A stretch of DNA of 35,854 bases from Thermoplasmatota archaeon. Its GTDB lineage: Archaea > Thermoplasmatota > E2 > DHVEG-1. A program made the translations under genes and the position numbers. Shown in pieces: positions 7,666 to 15,492 of this stretch (position 1 is its first letter; the number at the start of each line of letters is the position of its first letter). The notes below the pieces were generated by a model, which made no database searches, was not told where the DNA came from, and saw only the letters and a program-made list of their open reading frames with translations. The stretch covers positions 1 to 35,854 of the forward strand of contig JAUWOO010000003.1 in NCBI GenBank assembly GCA_030612095.1, written 5' to 3'.

Positions 7666-7958
7666 TTATTCATAGTAGGTGGATCAAGAAGCATCTTATA
7701 CTGGTGAAAATCTCGGATATTCTTTTCTTTTTCGTTTCTCCCATTTATGTCTCGCCGTGTACTTACCAAAAGTTTGCGAAGGAAAACAATGCTTATAAAA
7801 AAACTTAAAAACGCCAGTACCAGAGCAAATTGACAGGAGACTTCCCTAAAAACCAAATCAATATCGACTAGCATATTGAAAACAAACCAAGACATGGATA
7901 ACACTGCAAGTAAAAGAGAAAATGTAAATACCTTGGCAAGTGTTTTTTTATCAGTCAT
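7662..7958 (-). CDS. Small two-helix membrane protein
   Basis: A 98-residue protein with two hydrophobic segments (about residues 9-31 and 43-66) and a charged Arg/Lys/Glu-rich tail. No recognised family. It starts 7 nt after the taw3 stop, so it is almost certainly the third gene of the LysDH-like/taw3 transcript. Its role there cannot be inferred from sequence. Confidence 0.6.
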   Translation of the reverse strand: MTDKKTLAKVFTFSLLLAVLSMSWFVFNMLVDIDLVFREVSCQFALVLAFLSFFISIVFLRKLLVSTRRDINGRNEKEKNIRDFHQYKMLLDPPTMNN

Positions 7959-7965
7959 TTTACCC

Positions 7966-8574
7966 TTATTGTTGGGTTGTTTTGCGGGTACTTAAGTATT
8001 CCTCTAGTTTTTCTTCAAATCTATGTAATTTAAGACTTGATCGATCCATGATCTCGTTTGCAATATTTACCAGAAGATTAAGATACTCTTCATTGCAAAA
8101 CAATTTGCCATCCTTTCCAATGGGTGAATCAAGACGCTCCGTGCTACAAATCTCAACAATAATTTTACGGCCAGTAGATTTCACTCCAGAGTTTTTAAAC
8201 CCGCAAGAAATTGCAGTTTTCAACAAATTGTCTGTGGCATCGTGTGTATTTGCACCTATATGCAGTATGGGCGATTGCGCAAGTAACCAAAGCATTCCAG
8301 TCTTTGCCTTTTTTGCCGCTCCACCTATTTCGTCAGGTTCTATTTTCCTATGCCATTTCCCCAAAAATTCTGCGCCTTTTTTATCACCGAGCCGAGGTAA
8401 TTCAATTAGAACAATTCTTCCAGCACAGCTACTAGAAGTGTAATAGTCATCAGACTCATTTATTATATCCAGTATTGCTTTAATTCCCTCATCTACCTTG
8501 TTTTCACTTTTGGCTTTTTCCAATGAATTAAGCGCTTTTTCTTTCGCATCTAAAAATTCTTTTTCCTTGGACAT
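7966..8574 (-). CDS. taw3: tRNA wybutosine-synthesis methyltransferase Taw3 (TYW3 family)
   Basis: Taw3 is the SAM-dependent N4-methyltransferase acting on the wyosine-type base at position 37 of tRNA-Phe. The signature SSSCAGRI (about residues 47-54) matches the SxSCxGR motif of the TYW3 family, followed by KWHRKIEPDE and the HIGANTHDATDNLLKTAISCGFKNSG block that is also typical. The length of 202 residues fits. It lies 21 nt after the LysDH-like gene and 7 nt before the small membrane protein, all on one strand. No taw1 or taw2 is visible in the window. Confidence 0.88.
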   Translation of the reverse strand: MSKEKEFLDAKEKALNSLEKAKSENKVDEGIKAILDIINESDDYYTSSSCAGRIVLIELPRLGDKKGAEFLGKWHRKIEPDEIGGAAKKAKTGMLWLLAQSPILHIGANTHDATDNLLKTAISCGFKNSGVKSTGRKIIVEICSTERLDSPIGKDGKLFCNEEYLNLLVNIANEIMDRSSLKLHRFEEKLEEYLSTRKTTQQ

Positions 8575-8595
8575 GCTAATCTTACCATATTTTGC

Positions 8596-9741
8596 TCATT
8601 TTCTCTCTTTTTTAATTTGAATGTCACGTTTCTTAAGTTCTTCAAAAAAAACCGTACAGGGAACAATCTCCTCAGGGCAAAAAACACCTCTTCTACTTAT
8701 TGCACCATCTTCTAGCATTTGAGCAGTAATTGAAACTGGATAACCTGTTGTACGCATCATAGCAGAGATGTCATTTTTGTCATCATAATAGTCAATCATG
8801 GTATATTCCAAGGAATGTTTTTTGTCATTTTTCATTCCTTCACTTAAAACCTTGAGTAATACCACATCTTTTCCTGTAGTGGGAACATTTTTCAAAAGAA
8901 GGGCAATTAGCAAATCCCTAGGCATAATCTTTTGATTTCCAATATCAACTGTATTCTCTCCTGCAAGCCCCATATCTAAAAGAGGTTTAAATTTCTCACA
9001 ATGACCTGGATATCTAATGGTCTTGTAATCAAGATAACCTATACATTTCCTATATGTGTAAGGAAGTGTAGAACAACCACCTGAAGTGGTAAACGCTTCC
9101 ATATCTCCAAATGGTTTTGGAAAAGAAACCGTTTCAATATCACCCATAGATTTCTTTTTGATAATTGCACCATGATCAAGGACCATAGCATCTTCAACAT
9201 ATTCATTGATAAGCCCATTCGGTGAGAATACAATCTGATAGTTGAGTGGTGGTTTTGGATCCATCGGTAAACCACCCACTCTCAATTTCACATAATCAAC
9301 AGAATCCATCTCATCGATTATATCGCGTGTAATAATGGATACTAATCCTGGTGCAAGTCCACAATCAGGAATAATTGTGACATCATTTTTTTTGGCCTTT
9401 TCAAAGAGACCTCGTTCACTCTCAACAATTTGGTTATTTCCACCAAGATCAAGAAAATGCGTCTTGGTTTCTATTGCAATCCTCGCCAGATCATAATTAA
9501 ACCTGTAAGGAATTGCAGAGATTGCAATGTCAATATTTTGAAAATGTTTCTTTACTTCATTTGTATCTTCGACATTGAGATTTGCAAAATCTATGTTGTT
9601 TCCTCTAAGAAATTTTTCGGCAGATCGCAACGTTTCATCGTCTTTATCTGCAATAGTTATATTATCAAAATTTGAATGTTTGCATAGGTCATGTGCAATT
9701 GCTCTACCCATCATTCCAGAGCCAATAACAAGAATTTTCAT
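8596..9741 (-). CDS. Saccharopine dehydrogenase-family oxidoreductase, resembling lysine 6-dehydrogenase
   Basis: An NAD(P)-dependent oxidoreductase with an N-terminal Rossmann fold (KILVIGSGMMGRAIAHDL). The core DCGLAPGLVS, GGLPMDPKPPLNY, TSGGCSTLP and YKTIRYPGHCEK closely resemble, from memory, the Geobacillus lysine 6-dehydrogenase branch of the family, more than true saccharopine dehydrogenases. A plausible reaction is oxidative deamination of L-lysine at the epsilon position, but related enzymes act on other amino acids. I use ATG 9741 as start (GGAG 9 nt upstream, Rossmann strand at residue 2); the ORF track adds 15 residues. It is the promoter-proximal gene of an operon with taw3. Confidence 0.8.
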   Translation of the reverse strand: MKILVIGSGMMGRAIAHDLCKHSNFDNITIADKDDETLRSAEKFLRGNNIDFANLNVEDTNEVKKHFQNIDIAISAIPYRFNYDLARIAIETKTHFLDLGGNNQIVESERGLFEKAKKNDVTIIPDCGLAPGLVSIITRDIIDEMDSVDYVKLRVGGLPMDPKPPLNYQIVFSPNGLINEYVEDAMVLDHGAIIKKKSMGDIETVSFPKPFGDMEAFTTSGGCSTLPYTYRKCIGYLDYKTIRYPGHCEKFKPLLDMGLAGENTVDIGNQKIMPRDLLIALLLKNVPTTGKDVVLLKVLSEGMKNDKKHSLEYTMIDYYDDKNDISAMMRTTGYPVSITAQMLEDGAISRRGVFCPEEIVPCTVFFEELKKRDIQIKKERK

Positions 9742-9866
9742 AGTGTTTTTCTCCGCAGAATATTTTTTGTGAATGGAAAGTATCATTAAAAATCATTGCT
9801 CTGCAAATATTTCATAACCATTATATTCAACTACTTTATTTCAGGGGTAATAAGGGAGGTCAAATT

Positions 9867-11159
9867 ATGACTGCAGAATTATGGGATAGCAAGATAGAAT
9901 CAATGCCGCTAAAGAATCTTAAGGAATTGCAACTTAAACGTCTGAAAAAACTTGTGAGCACAGTATATGATAAAAACAAGCATTACAAAAAGAAATTGGA
10001 CGATGCCCAGGTTAAACCAGGAGATATCAAAACTCTAAAAGACATAGAGAAAATCCCATTTCTAACAAAACAAGACTTACGTGAATACTATCCTTTTGGT
10101 CTTGTATGTACTGAGATGGATGATATTGTAGAGATTCATGCTTCTTCAGGTACAACTGGTAAACCTGTGGTCGGACCGTACACCAGAAATGATGTTGAAC
10201 TCTGGGGTGAAGTAATGGCCCGTTCACTTTGGGCTAACGGAATGCGTAAGAATGACATCATGCAGAATTCATATGGATACGGTCTTTTTACCGGCGCTCA
10301 TGGTTTTGAGAAAGGAGCCCAGAAAATAGGTGCAATGGTCATTACTATTAGTTCCGGCAACACAAAACGTCAGATTGATGTTATGAAAGATTTTGGTAGC
10401 ACCGTTATTGCATGCACTCCATCTTACTCGCTATATATTGCAGAAGTTGCTGAGGAGAACGGCCTGGATCCAGTGAATGATTTCAAACTCCGTTTGGGGG
10501 TTTTTGGAGCTGAAGCATGGAGTGAGGAAATGAGAACAAACGTTGAGAAACGCTGGGGAATCACTGCCCATGAACATTATGGTCTTACGGAGATAATAGG
10601 TCCCGGCGTTGTTTCTGAATGTAAACATAAAAAATTACATATAAATGCAGATCATTTTCTAGCTGAGATAATTGATCCAAAAACTGGTGAAACTCTAGAG
10701 CCAGGTGAAGAAGGAGAACTTGTTTTTACCACACTTACTAAAGAGGCTTTTCCTGCCATCAGATTCAGAACAAAAGATCTTGCAACACTATATGAAGATA
10801 CATGTGAATGCGGTCGAACTCTACCCATTCAATCAAGAATCAAAGGTAGAAGCGACGACATGATGAAAGTAAAAGGAGTTATTGTGTTTCCATCACAGAT
10901 AGAAGCTGCACTAATGCAAGTCACTGGGGTAAGTGACAACTATCAAATAATAAAAACCAAAAAAGGTGATATAACTTCACTTTCTGTCGAAGTAGAACCA
11001 ACTGAAGAACGCTACAAAGAAGGGCACCTAGACGATCTTGAAAAACAAGCTGAAGACGAGATTTATAGCATCTTAAATCTACATGTGCCAGTCAACGCTA
11101 TTGAGCCAAAAACTATACCAAGGAGTACTGGAAAAGCAAAAAGAGTAATTGAGCGATAA
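9867..11159 (+). CDS. paaK: Phenylacetate-CoA ligase (PaaK family)
   Basis: An adenylate-forming ligase of 430 residues that activates an aryl acid (phenylacetate or relatives such as indoleacetate) to its CoA ester with ATP. The AMP-binding loop SSGTTGKP is at residues 93-100, HEHYGLTE is the A5-like motif, and RFRTKDL and GRSDDMMKVKGV mark the hinge and C-terminal domain typical of PaaK. A strong GGGAGGTC precedes the ATG by 6 nt. In archaea this family usually works with indolepyruvate- or 2-oxoacid-ferredoxin oxidoreductases in amino-acid fermentation; none is in the window. It forms an operon with the carrier that starts 30 nt downstream. Confidence 0.9.
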   Translation: MTAELWDSKIESMPLKNLKELQLKRLKKLVSTVYDKNKHYKKKLDDAQVKPGDIKTLKDIEKIPFLTKQDLREYYPFGLVCTEMDDIVEIHASSGTTGKPVVGPYTRNDVELWGEVMARSLWANGMRKNDIMQNSYGYGLFTGAHGFEKGAQKIGAMVITISSGNTKRQIDVMKDFGSTVIACTPSYSLYIAEVAEENGLDPVNDFKLRLGVFGAEAWSEEMRTNVEKRWGITAHEHYGLTEIIGPGVVSECKHKKLHINADHFLAEIIDPKTGETLEPGEEGELVFTTLTKEAFPAIRFRTKDLATLYEDTCECGRTLPIQSRIKGRSDDMMKVKGVIVFPSQIEAALMQVTGVSDNYQIIKTKKGDITSLSVEVEPTEERYKEGHLDDLEKQAEDEIYSILNLHVPVNAIEPKTIPRSTGKAKRVIER

Positions 11160-11189
11160 AATTAGTAAAAAGGTGAGGATGAGAATAAG

Positions 11190-12257
11190 ATGATAGAGGT
11201 GTTGGAAGGTATTTTGCCATATATATCTGGTCTTTACACTCTACCGTGGATACTTGTTGGATTCATTCTGACAATTTTAATTGCGAAAGTAACCGGTAGA
11301 GAAAAGATAGATAAAATAATGAAAAAAATTGGACTAATACTGCTGTACTTCTTTGTTCCTGTTCTCCTCTTTAGGATTTTTCTCAATACAAATTTTGGTG
11401 AAGAACAGATTAAGTTTTCAATAATAGTCGCTGCAATAATCTTTTTCATGTATTTGTTAGCATATATGTTTGCTAGATATAATATAAGAAAACAGGGACT
11501 CACCAGTACAAAGAAAAATCTCTATCTAAAAACGATACTTACAAACCAGGGACGAAGTTCTGCATTTATCGGTGGGGCAATGCTTGCAATTGAAGCATGG
11601 GCAGTCCCGGCTGGAATTTACATGGCACTTGTTGGTATCGGACTCTTCGCAATTATTCCATACATCCTGGCACATATGCACAAGAAAGAATCTATAAATC
11701 CAGGAGAAGCTGAACAAGTTAAAACTTTACCCTGGTATTTGAAACTTTATCCATGGTATCTTATTGCATTTGTAATTGCCGCAGTTACCATTCATGAAAC
11801 CACAGGCGTTACAACCACAGATTTTGGTGATGCAGGGATTTTATTGAAATTTTACACAGCCATAACAATACCTGCTGCATTATACTATGTTGGAGCAGGA
11901 ATACATCCAGCAGATCTTAAAGTATCTGAATTGAAAAAACTATGTGGAATGGATAAAAATAAGAAATGTGAAGACCATTGGACGTGGGTAAGAAATATGC
12001 TTATTCTAACAGTTGTAATAACTCCAATACTTACTGTTCTGGTATTTGGCCCATTCTTTGCACTTGGAGCAATACCTCCTGCATGGTTTGCAGTGATTAT
12101 TATTAACTCAGTTCTTCCAATAACTAGTACCAATATATTCCTGCTACCTTATGGAATTGATAAAAAATCCACTGTTCATGCTGTTACATGGACAACACTT
12201 ATATGCGTACCAATTATTGTAGCATTAATTATGATTTTTGGAATATATTTCGCATGA
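11190..12257 (+). CDS. AEC-type (auxin efflux carrier/malate permease) membrane transporter
   Basis: A polytopic membrane protein of 355 residues with about nine or ten hydrophobic segments. The second segment (LILLYFFVPVLLFRIFL) and the C-terminal NSVLPITSTNIFLLPYGID region resemble the crossing-helix elements of the AEC/BASS fold. AEC carriers move organic anions such as malate or aromatic acids. Co-transcription with paaK suggests, as inference only, transport of an aryl or organic acid linked to that ligase. A Cys pair in a loop (LCGMDKNKKC) is unusual. Convergent with thi4, with a 16-nt gap. Confidence 0.7.
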   Translation: MIEVLEGILPYISGLYTLPWILVGFILTILIAKVTGREKIDKIMKKIGLILLYFFVPVLLFRIFLNTNFGEEQIKFSIIVAAIIFFMYLLAYMFARYNIRKQGLTSTKKNLYLKTILTNQGRSSAFIGGAMLAIEAWAVPAGIYMALVGIGLFAIIPYILAHMHKKESINPGEAEQVKTLPWYLKLYPWYLIAFVIAAVTIHETTGVTTTDFGDAGILLKFYTAITIPAALYYVGAGIHPADLKVSELKKLCGMDKNKKCEDHWTWVRNMLILTVVITPILTVLVFGPFFALGAIPPAWFAVIIINSVLPITSTNIFLLPYGIDKKSTVHAVTWTTLICVPIIVALIMIFGIYFA

Positions 12258-12273
12258 AAAACAACTAGAGATA

Positions 12274-13047
12274 TTATAACTTCTTCAAAATAAGTTCTGC
12301 CACCTTTTTACCTGAAAGAAGCATACCACCAAATATAGGCCCCATTCTTTGTGAGCCATATACTGCATTTGCACACATACCTGCTACAAAAAGACCCGGA
12401 TAAGCTTCCCCTGTATTTTCAACAACGGCCCGCTCACCAATATCTGCACACATTGATCTTTCATTCTCAAGATCTCCACTTTTCGTGTCTAAAGGACCGC
12501 ATTTCTTACGCACGATTTTACAGATTTCGGCAGGGTGACCAGTAGCATCAATGCAATATTTAGCTCGAATTGTAAGTGGATCAACATGTAAGCCAGCAAC
12601 TTCTATTGCACTCCAATTGATAACAAAGCCATTTACTTCTTTGTTTTTGTTTAGTAGGACATCTTCGACAGAGATTGCATTAAAAAATCTAGCACCTGCA
12701 TCAATTGCAGATGAACAAAGTTTTGTAACTGCTTCTATAGAATCAGCACTATAATATCCTTTACCTTCATCGGTAACCTTGATGTTCGCTTCTTCAAGTA
12801 AATGCTTAGATTCTTTCTGAACAACAATAACTGGAAATGTCATACCACCACCCCACATACCACCACCAATTGAAAGCTTTCTTTCAAACAGAACGGTTTT
12901 CTTACCTGCTTTTGCCAAATACCGTGCAGCAATGAGGCCAGCGGGACCAGCACCAGCAATAGCAACATCAACATCGAAATAATCTTGAAACTCTTTAGAA
13001 AAACGATTAAATATAATTCTTGTTACAACAACGTCGTCAATCCCCAT
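12274..13047 (-). CDS. thi4: Thiamine thiazole synthase Thi4 (archaeal, His-type)
   Basis: Thi4 builds the thiazole phosphate of thiamine from NAD and glycine on a bound FAD/NAD fold; the archaeal group was earlier misannotated as ribose-bisphosphate isomerase. Seen here: dinucleotide loop VAIAGAGPAGLIAARYLAKAG, the GGGMWGGGM loop, and QRMGPIFGGMLLSGKK at the C-terminus. In GLHVDP the residue aligned with the sulfur-donating Cys205 of yeast is His154, as in Methanocaldococcus, so the enzyme should be catalytic and use free sulfide rather than being suicidal. Start ATG 13047 follows GAGGT by 8 nt; the longer ORF adds 20 unlikely residues. No other thiamine gene is adjacent. Confidence 0.93.
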   Translation of the reverse strand: MGIDDVVVTRIIFNRFSKEFQDYFDVDVAIAGAGPAGLIAARYLAKAGKKTVLFERKLSIGGGMWGGGMTFPVIVVQKESKHLLEEANIKVTDEGKGYYSADSIEAVTKLCSSAIDAGARFFNAISVEDVLLNKNKEVNGFVINWSAIEVAGLHVDPLTIRAKYCIDATGHPAEICKIVRKKCGPLDTKSGDLENERSMCADIGERAVVENTGEAYPGLFVAGMCANAVYGSQRMGPIFGGMLLSGKKVAELILKKL

Positions 13048-13133
13048 AAACAAAACCTCGCAGCGACTATGAATTAACCTGCAGTTATTAAAGATACCGT
13101 TAATCATTTACCACAGCAGCATGATACTATTCT

Positions 13134-13571
13134 GTGTTTACCGTTAGAATATTCCAACCAAATGATATGTTTCCAGTTATAAAACTAGCATCCGAGACGC
13201 TGACTGAACGTTACAATCCAAGTCTCTTTAACTATTTCTATGAAACATTTAATCAGGGGTTTTTGGTGGCCGAAAAGCATCACAAGATAGTGGGATTCAT
13301 TGTAGGAGTAAAGACAAGTTTAGAAGGCGCAAGAATACTAATGATAGCAGTATCAGAAAAACAGAGAGGGCAAAACATAGGATCTGCCTTGCTAAATCAC
13401 TTTTTGAAAGAGATAACTATCCGAAAAATAAAACACGTAGAGTTGGAAGTTAAAATAAGCAATAATGTAGCTATTGAATTCTACCGAAAACATGGATTTA
13501 TTGTTGTAGATACAATATCAAAATTTTACCAAAGTGGCGAAGATGCATATACTATGCGCCTGATATTTTAA
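13134..13571 (+). CDS. GNAT N-acetyltransferase (RimI-like)
   Basis: A 145-residue GCN5-related acetyltransferase. The acetyl-CoA loop is RGQNIGSAL (R/QxxGxG/A motif), preceded by the beta-4 strand MIAVSEK and followed by NNVAIEFYRKHGF, a segment common in RimI/Ard1-type enzymes. It could acetylate protein N-termini or a small molecule. The start is GTG 13134. Its TAA overlaps the UPF0058 stop codon by four bases (TTAA). Confidence 0.85.
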   Translation: MFTVRIFQPNDMFPVIKLASETLTERYNPSLFNYFYETFNQGFLVAEKHHKIVGFIVGVKTSLEGARILMIAVSEKQRGQNIGSALLNHFLKEITIRKIKHVELEVKISNNVAIEFYRKHGFIVVDTISKFYQSGEDAYTMRLIF

Positions 13572-13870
13572 GCCTGAACCAGTTCTTTTTCTTTACTTGT
13601 CATAAAACGCTCAGACATTAAATCTAATCTACAAGAAATCTTTTCCAAGCCTGGGCAATCGTTGTCTGCCAAAAGGTCTGCAATGCCCTTACTCAGCTTG
13701 AATACTGCCAGCTTATGTTCTCTTTTAGATTTATAAACCTGATATGGAGTAACATCCAGTTTATAGTACGCCTGAAATGCACATGATCCATCATTTTCGA
13801 CCATATCTTCCAAGTGGGTCTTCAGTTGAAGTAAAAACGTATGTAGCTGAATAAGTTCGTCTTTCTGCAT
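13568..13870 (-). CDS. UPF0058 family protein
   Basis: A 100-residue archaeal conserved protein of unknown function. The opening QKDELIQLHTFLLQLK and the central VYKSKREHKLAVFKLSKGIADLL match the UPF0058 family. Likely cytosolic and helical. A GGTGG element lies about 10 nt upstream of the ATG. A 13-base sequence 64-76 nt upstream of its start also occurs upstream of dnaG. Confidence 0.88.
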   Translation of the reverse strand: MQKDELIQLHTFLLQLKTHLEDMVENDGSCAFQAYYKLDVTPYQVYKSKREHKLAVFKLSKGIADLLADNDCPGLEKISCRLDLMSERFMTSKEKELVQA

Positions 13871-13933
13871 TATAATCTTCCACCATCATCAAAATAATAT
13901 GTTGAAATAAAACATAGGGTTTTTATCCTTTTC

Positions 13934-13946
13934 TATCCGCCTTTTA
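13934..13946 (-). promoter_or_regulatory. Shared 13-mer upstream of UPF0058 (TATCCGCCTTTTA on plus)
   Basis: On the minus strand it reads TAAAAGGCGGATA and continues upstream into a TATA-like TATATTTAAAAG. The identical 13-mer is at 15275-15287 upstream of dnaG, suggesting a common promoter element. Confidence 0.35.
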
Positions 13947-14002
13947 AATATAACTACTTCTAACTATACGAAAATGTAAAAAATGAATAGAAAAGATGTA
14001 GA

Positions 14003-15235
14003 TTATTGTACATCTTTCTTAGTTAAAACCTTTACGGACGTGGGCATTTTTACAACATTGCCGATTTTTATACCGACTATTTCCTTTATGTTTTTATTAT
14101 TTGCAATATCCAGAAGTCGCTGGGTGATAATACCATCAAATACCACAGTAGAAATATTGTCACTTTTCTTTAGTTCATCAGTTAATTCTCTCACCGGTAT
14201 TTTCTTCAATTCCTTGTCCTTTCCATCAAGCAGCACTGCCTTCAAAGAACCTGAAATCTCATTGAGCATAGCTGCGTAGTTCTTCTGCCTTTCATCAGAT
14301 ACCTCTTTTCGCTTTTCTTCCACTGGGCCCTCAGAGCGTTGCTTCGTTTTTTGTTCACGTTTTTCTTTTTTAGGTTCGATATCTTTATCCTTTTTCTCGA
14401 GCTTTATGTCATACATCTCAGCATATTGTTCAGCCGGAATCTTATTTTTTAAAGACTTCATAATAAGCTTCTGAGGGATTTCTTCAACCTCGCGAGTCTG
14501 AGGAGCTCGTGCTACAAAATCGACATCTGCAGTTTGCAATAGTTCTTTCAAAATAAGTATGCCGCCCCGATCTCCATCGACAAAAGCAGTAGTAATCCGC
14601 TCCTTCGTTAAATCTATCACCGTTTTAGGTATATTTGTTCCGCCAACCGCTATGACATTCTTAATACCATATTTTAAAAGATTAAGTACATCTCTTCTGC
14701 CTTCAACAATAACAATCGCATCGCTTTTATCAATATTTGGGCCTGCGGGACAATGATCATGACCATAATTAATAATCTCTTCAATTTGTACTGCCTGCCT
14801 AACAGTATCAGCTATGCTTTCTCCATTGACCTTACTATCTTCAAGTACTTTATTCAGCAATTCTTTAGCTCGATCTATCACCTTTTTTCTTCGAACAACG
14901 CGCACATCCTCGACTTCTTCTGCAACAATAGTTGCCTTGCATGGCCCTACTCGATCTATACTTTCAAAAGCAGCCGCAAGGATTACTGTTTCAACCCTAT
15001 CCAAAGACGTCGGTAAGGTTATAGTTCCGTTACTCTTCCCACCTTTCGACTCCAATTCTACTTCTATTCTTCCCACTCTTGCAGATCTTTGCAATTCTCT
15101 TAAATCTAGTTCATCGCCAAGAAGTCCCTCGGTTTGACCAAATATGGCCCCTACCACATCAGATTTCTCTACTATGCCATCTGCTTTAATATTAGCCTTA
15201 ATCATATATTTTGTTGTTGATGGATCAATTACCAT
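14003..15235 (-). CDS. dnaG: Archaeal DnaG-type primase / exosome-associated DnaG
   Basis: The archaeal DnaG homologue, 410 residues, which occurs in the RNA exosome with the Csl4/Rrp4 cap and has some primase activity in Saccharolobus. The TOPRIM domain (about residues 165-250) shows the catalytic Glu in IVIVEGRRDV and the metal-binding DGDRGG. The N-terminal domain (GQTEGLLGDELDLRELQ) is the archaeal-specific conserved module. A highly charged Lys/Glu linker follows before a C-terminal globular region ending in VGNVVKMPTSVKVLTKKD-like sequence. ATG 15235 is preferred because GAGGTG lies 6 nt upstream; the ORF track start adds 12 residues. Confidence 0.94.
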   Translation of the reverse strand: MVIDPSTTKYMIKANIKADGIVEKSDVVGAIFGQTEGLLGDELDLRELQRSARVGRIEVELESKGGKSNGTITLPTSLDRVETVILAAAFESIDRVGPCKATIVAEEVEDVRVVRRKKVIDRAKELLNKVLEDSKVNGESIADTVRQAVQIEEIINYGHDHCPAGPNIDKSDAIVIVEGRRDVLNLLKYGIKNVIAVGGTNIPKTVIDLTKERITTAFVDGDRGGILILKELLQTADVDFVARAPQTREVEEIPQKLIMKSLKNKIPAEQYAEMYDIKLEKKDKDIEPKKEKREQKTKQRSEGPVEEKRKEVSDERQKNYAAMLNEISGSLKAVLLDGKDKELKKIPVRELTDELKKSDNISTVVFDGIITQRLLDIANNKNIKEIVGIKIGNVVKMPTSVKVLTKKDVQ

Positions 15236-15274
15236 AACTTTCACCTCATTTAATTTTCTGAAAAGTAGCACCTT

Positions 15275-15287
15275 TATCCGCCTTTTA
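15275..15287 (-). promoter_or_regulatory. Shared 13-mer upstream of dnaG
   Basis: An identical copy of the 13-mer at 13934-13946, located 40-52 nt before the chosen dnaG start on the same strand as the gene. It may be a promoter-proximal or operator element common to both genes. Confidence 0.35.
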
Positions 15288-15450
15288 GCAAATAGTAGGT
15301 GTTGGACCTCACACTTATCTATTTTGGTAACCCGTGCAGGTCAGTATTTTTTGGTTAAGCGGTTAAGTTAAACTAACTACAATATTGATTAATTATACCT
15401 AATTAGTGCTATTTTTCATTAATATTATAGTCATATATGAGGCTTGCGCC

Positions 15451-15460
15451 ATATTTAAAT
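15451..15460 (+). promoter_or_regulatory. TATA-like box of metG
   Basis: ATATTTAAAT lies about 33-42 nt before the metG ATG at 15493, predicting a short leader. Its position inside the long ORF-track frame argues that the 29 extra N-terminal residues are not translated. Confidence 0.45.
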
Positions 15461-15492
15461 GTTGTGCTCATATTCAGCATAGAGAATTTCAC

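Noticed and set aside
7940-8443. 167-aa plus-strand ORF opposite taw3
   Set aside because: It is antisense to a recognisable TYW3-family gene and shows no domain of its own; an overlap shadow.
14753-15137. Overlapping plus-strand ORFs of 87 and 107 aa inside dnaG
   Set aside because: Complement of the conserved dnaG coding region with low-complexity Ser/Thr/Phe-rich translations.
15406-15492. 29-residue N-terminal extension of MetRS
   Set aside because: The MetRS fold begins at KEKIYIGVAWPY; the extension covers the ATATTTAAAT promoter-like element.
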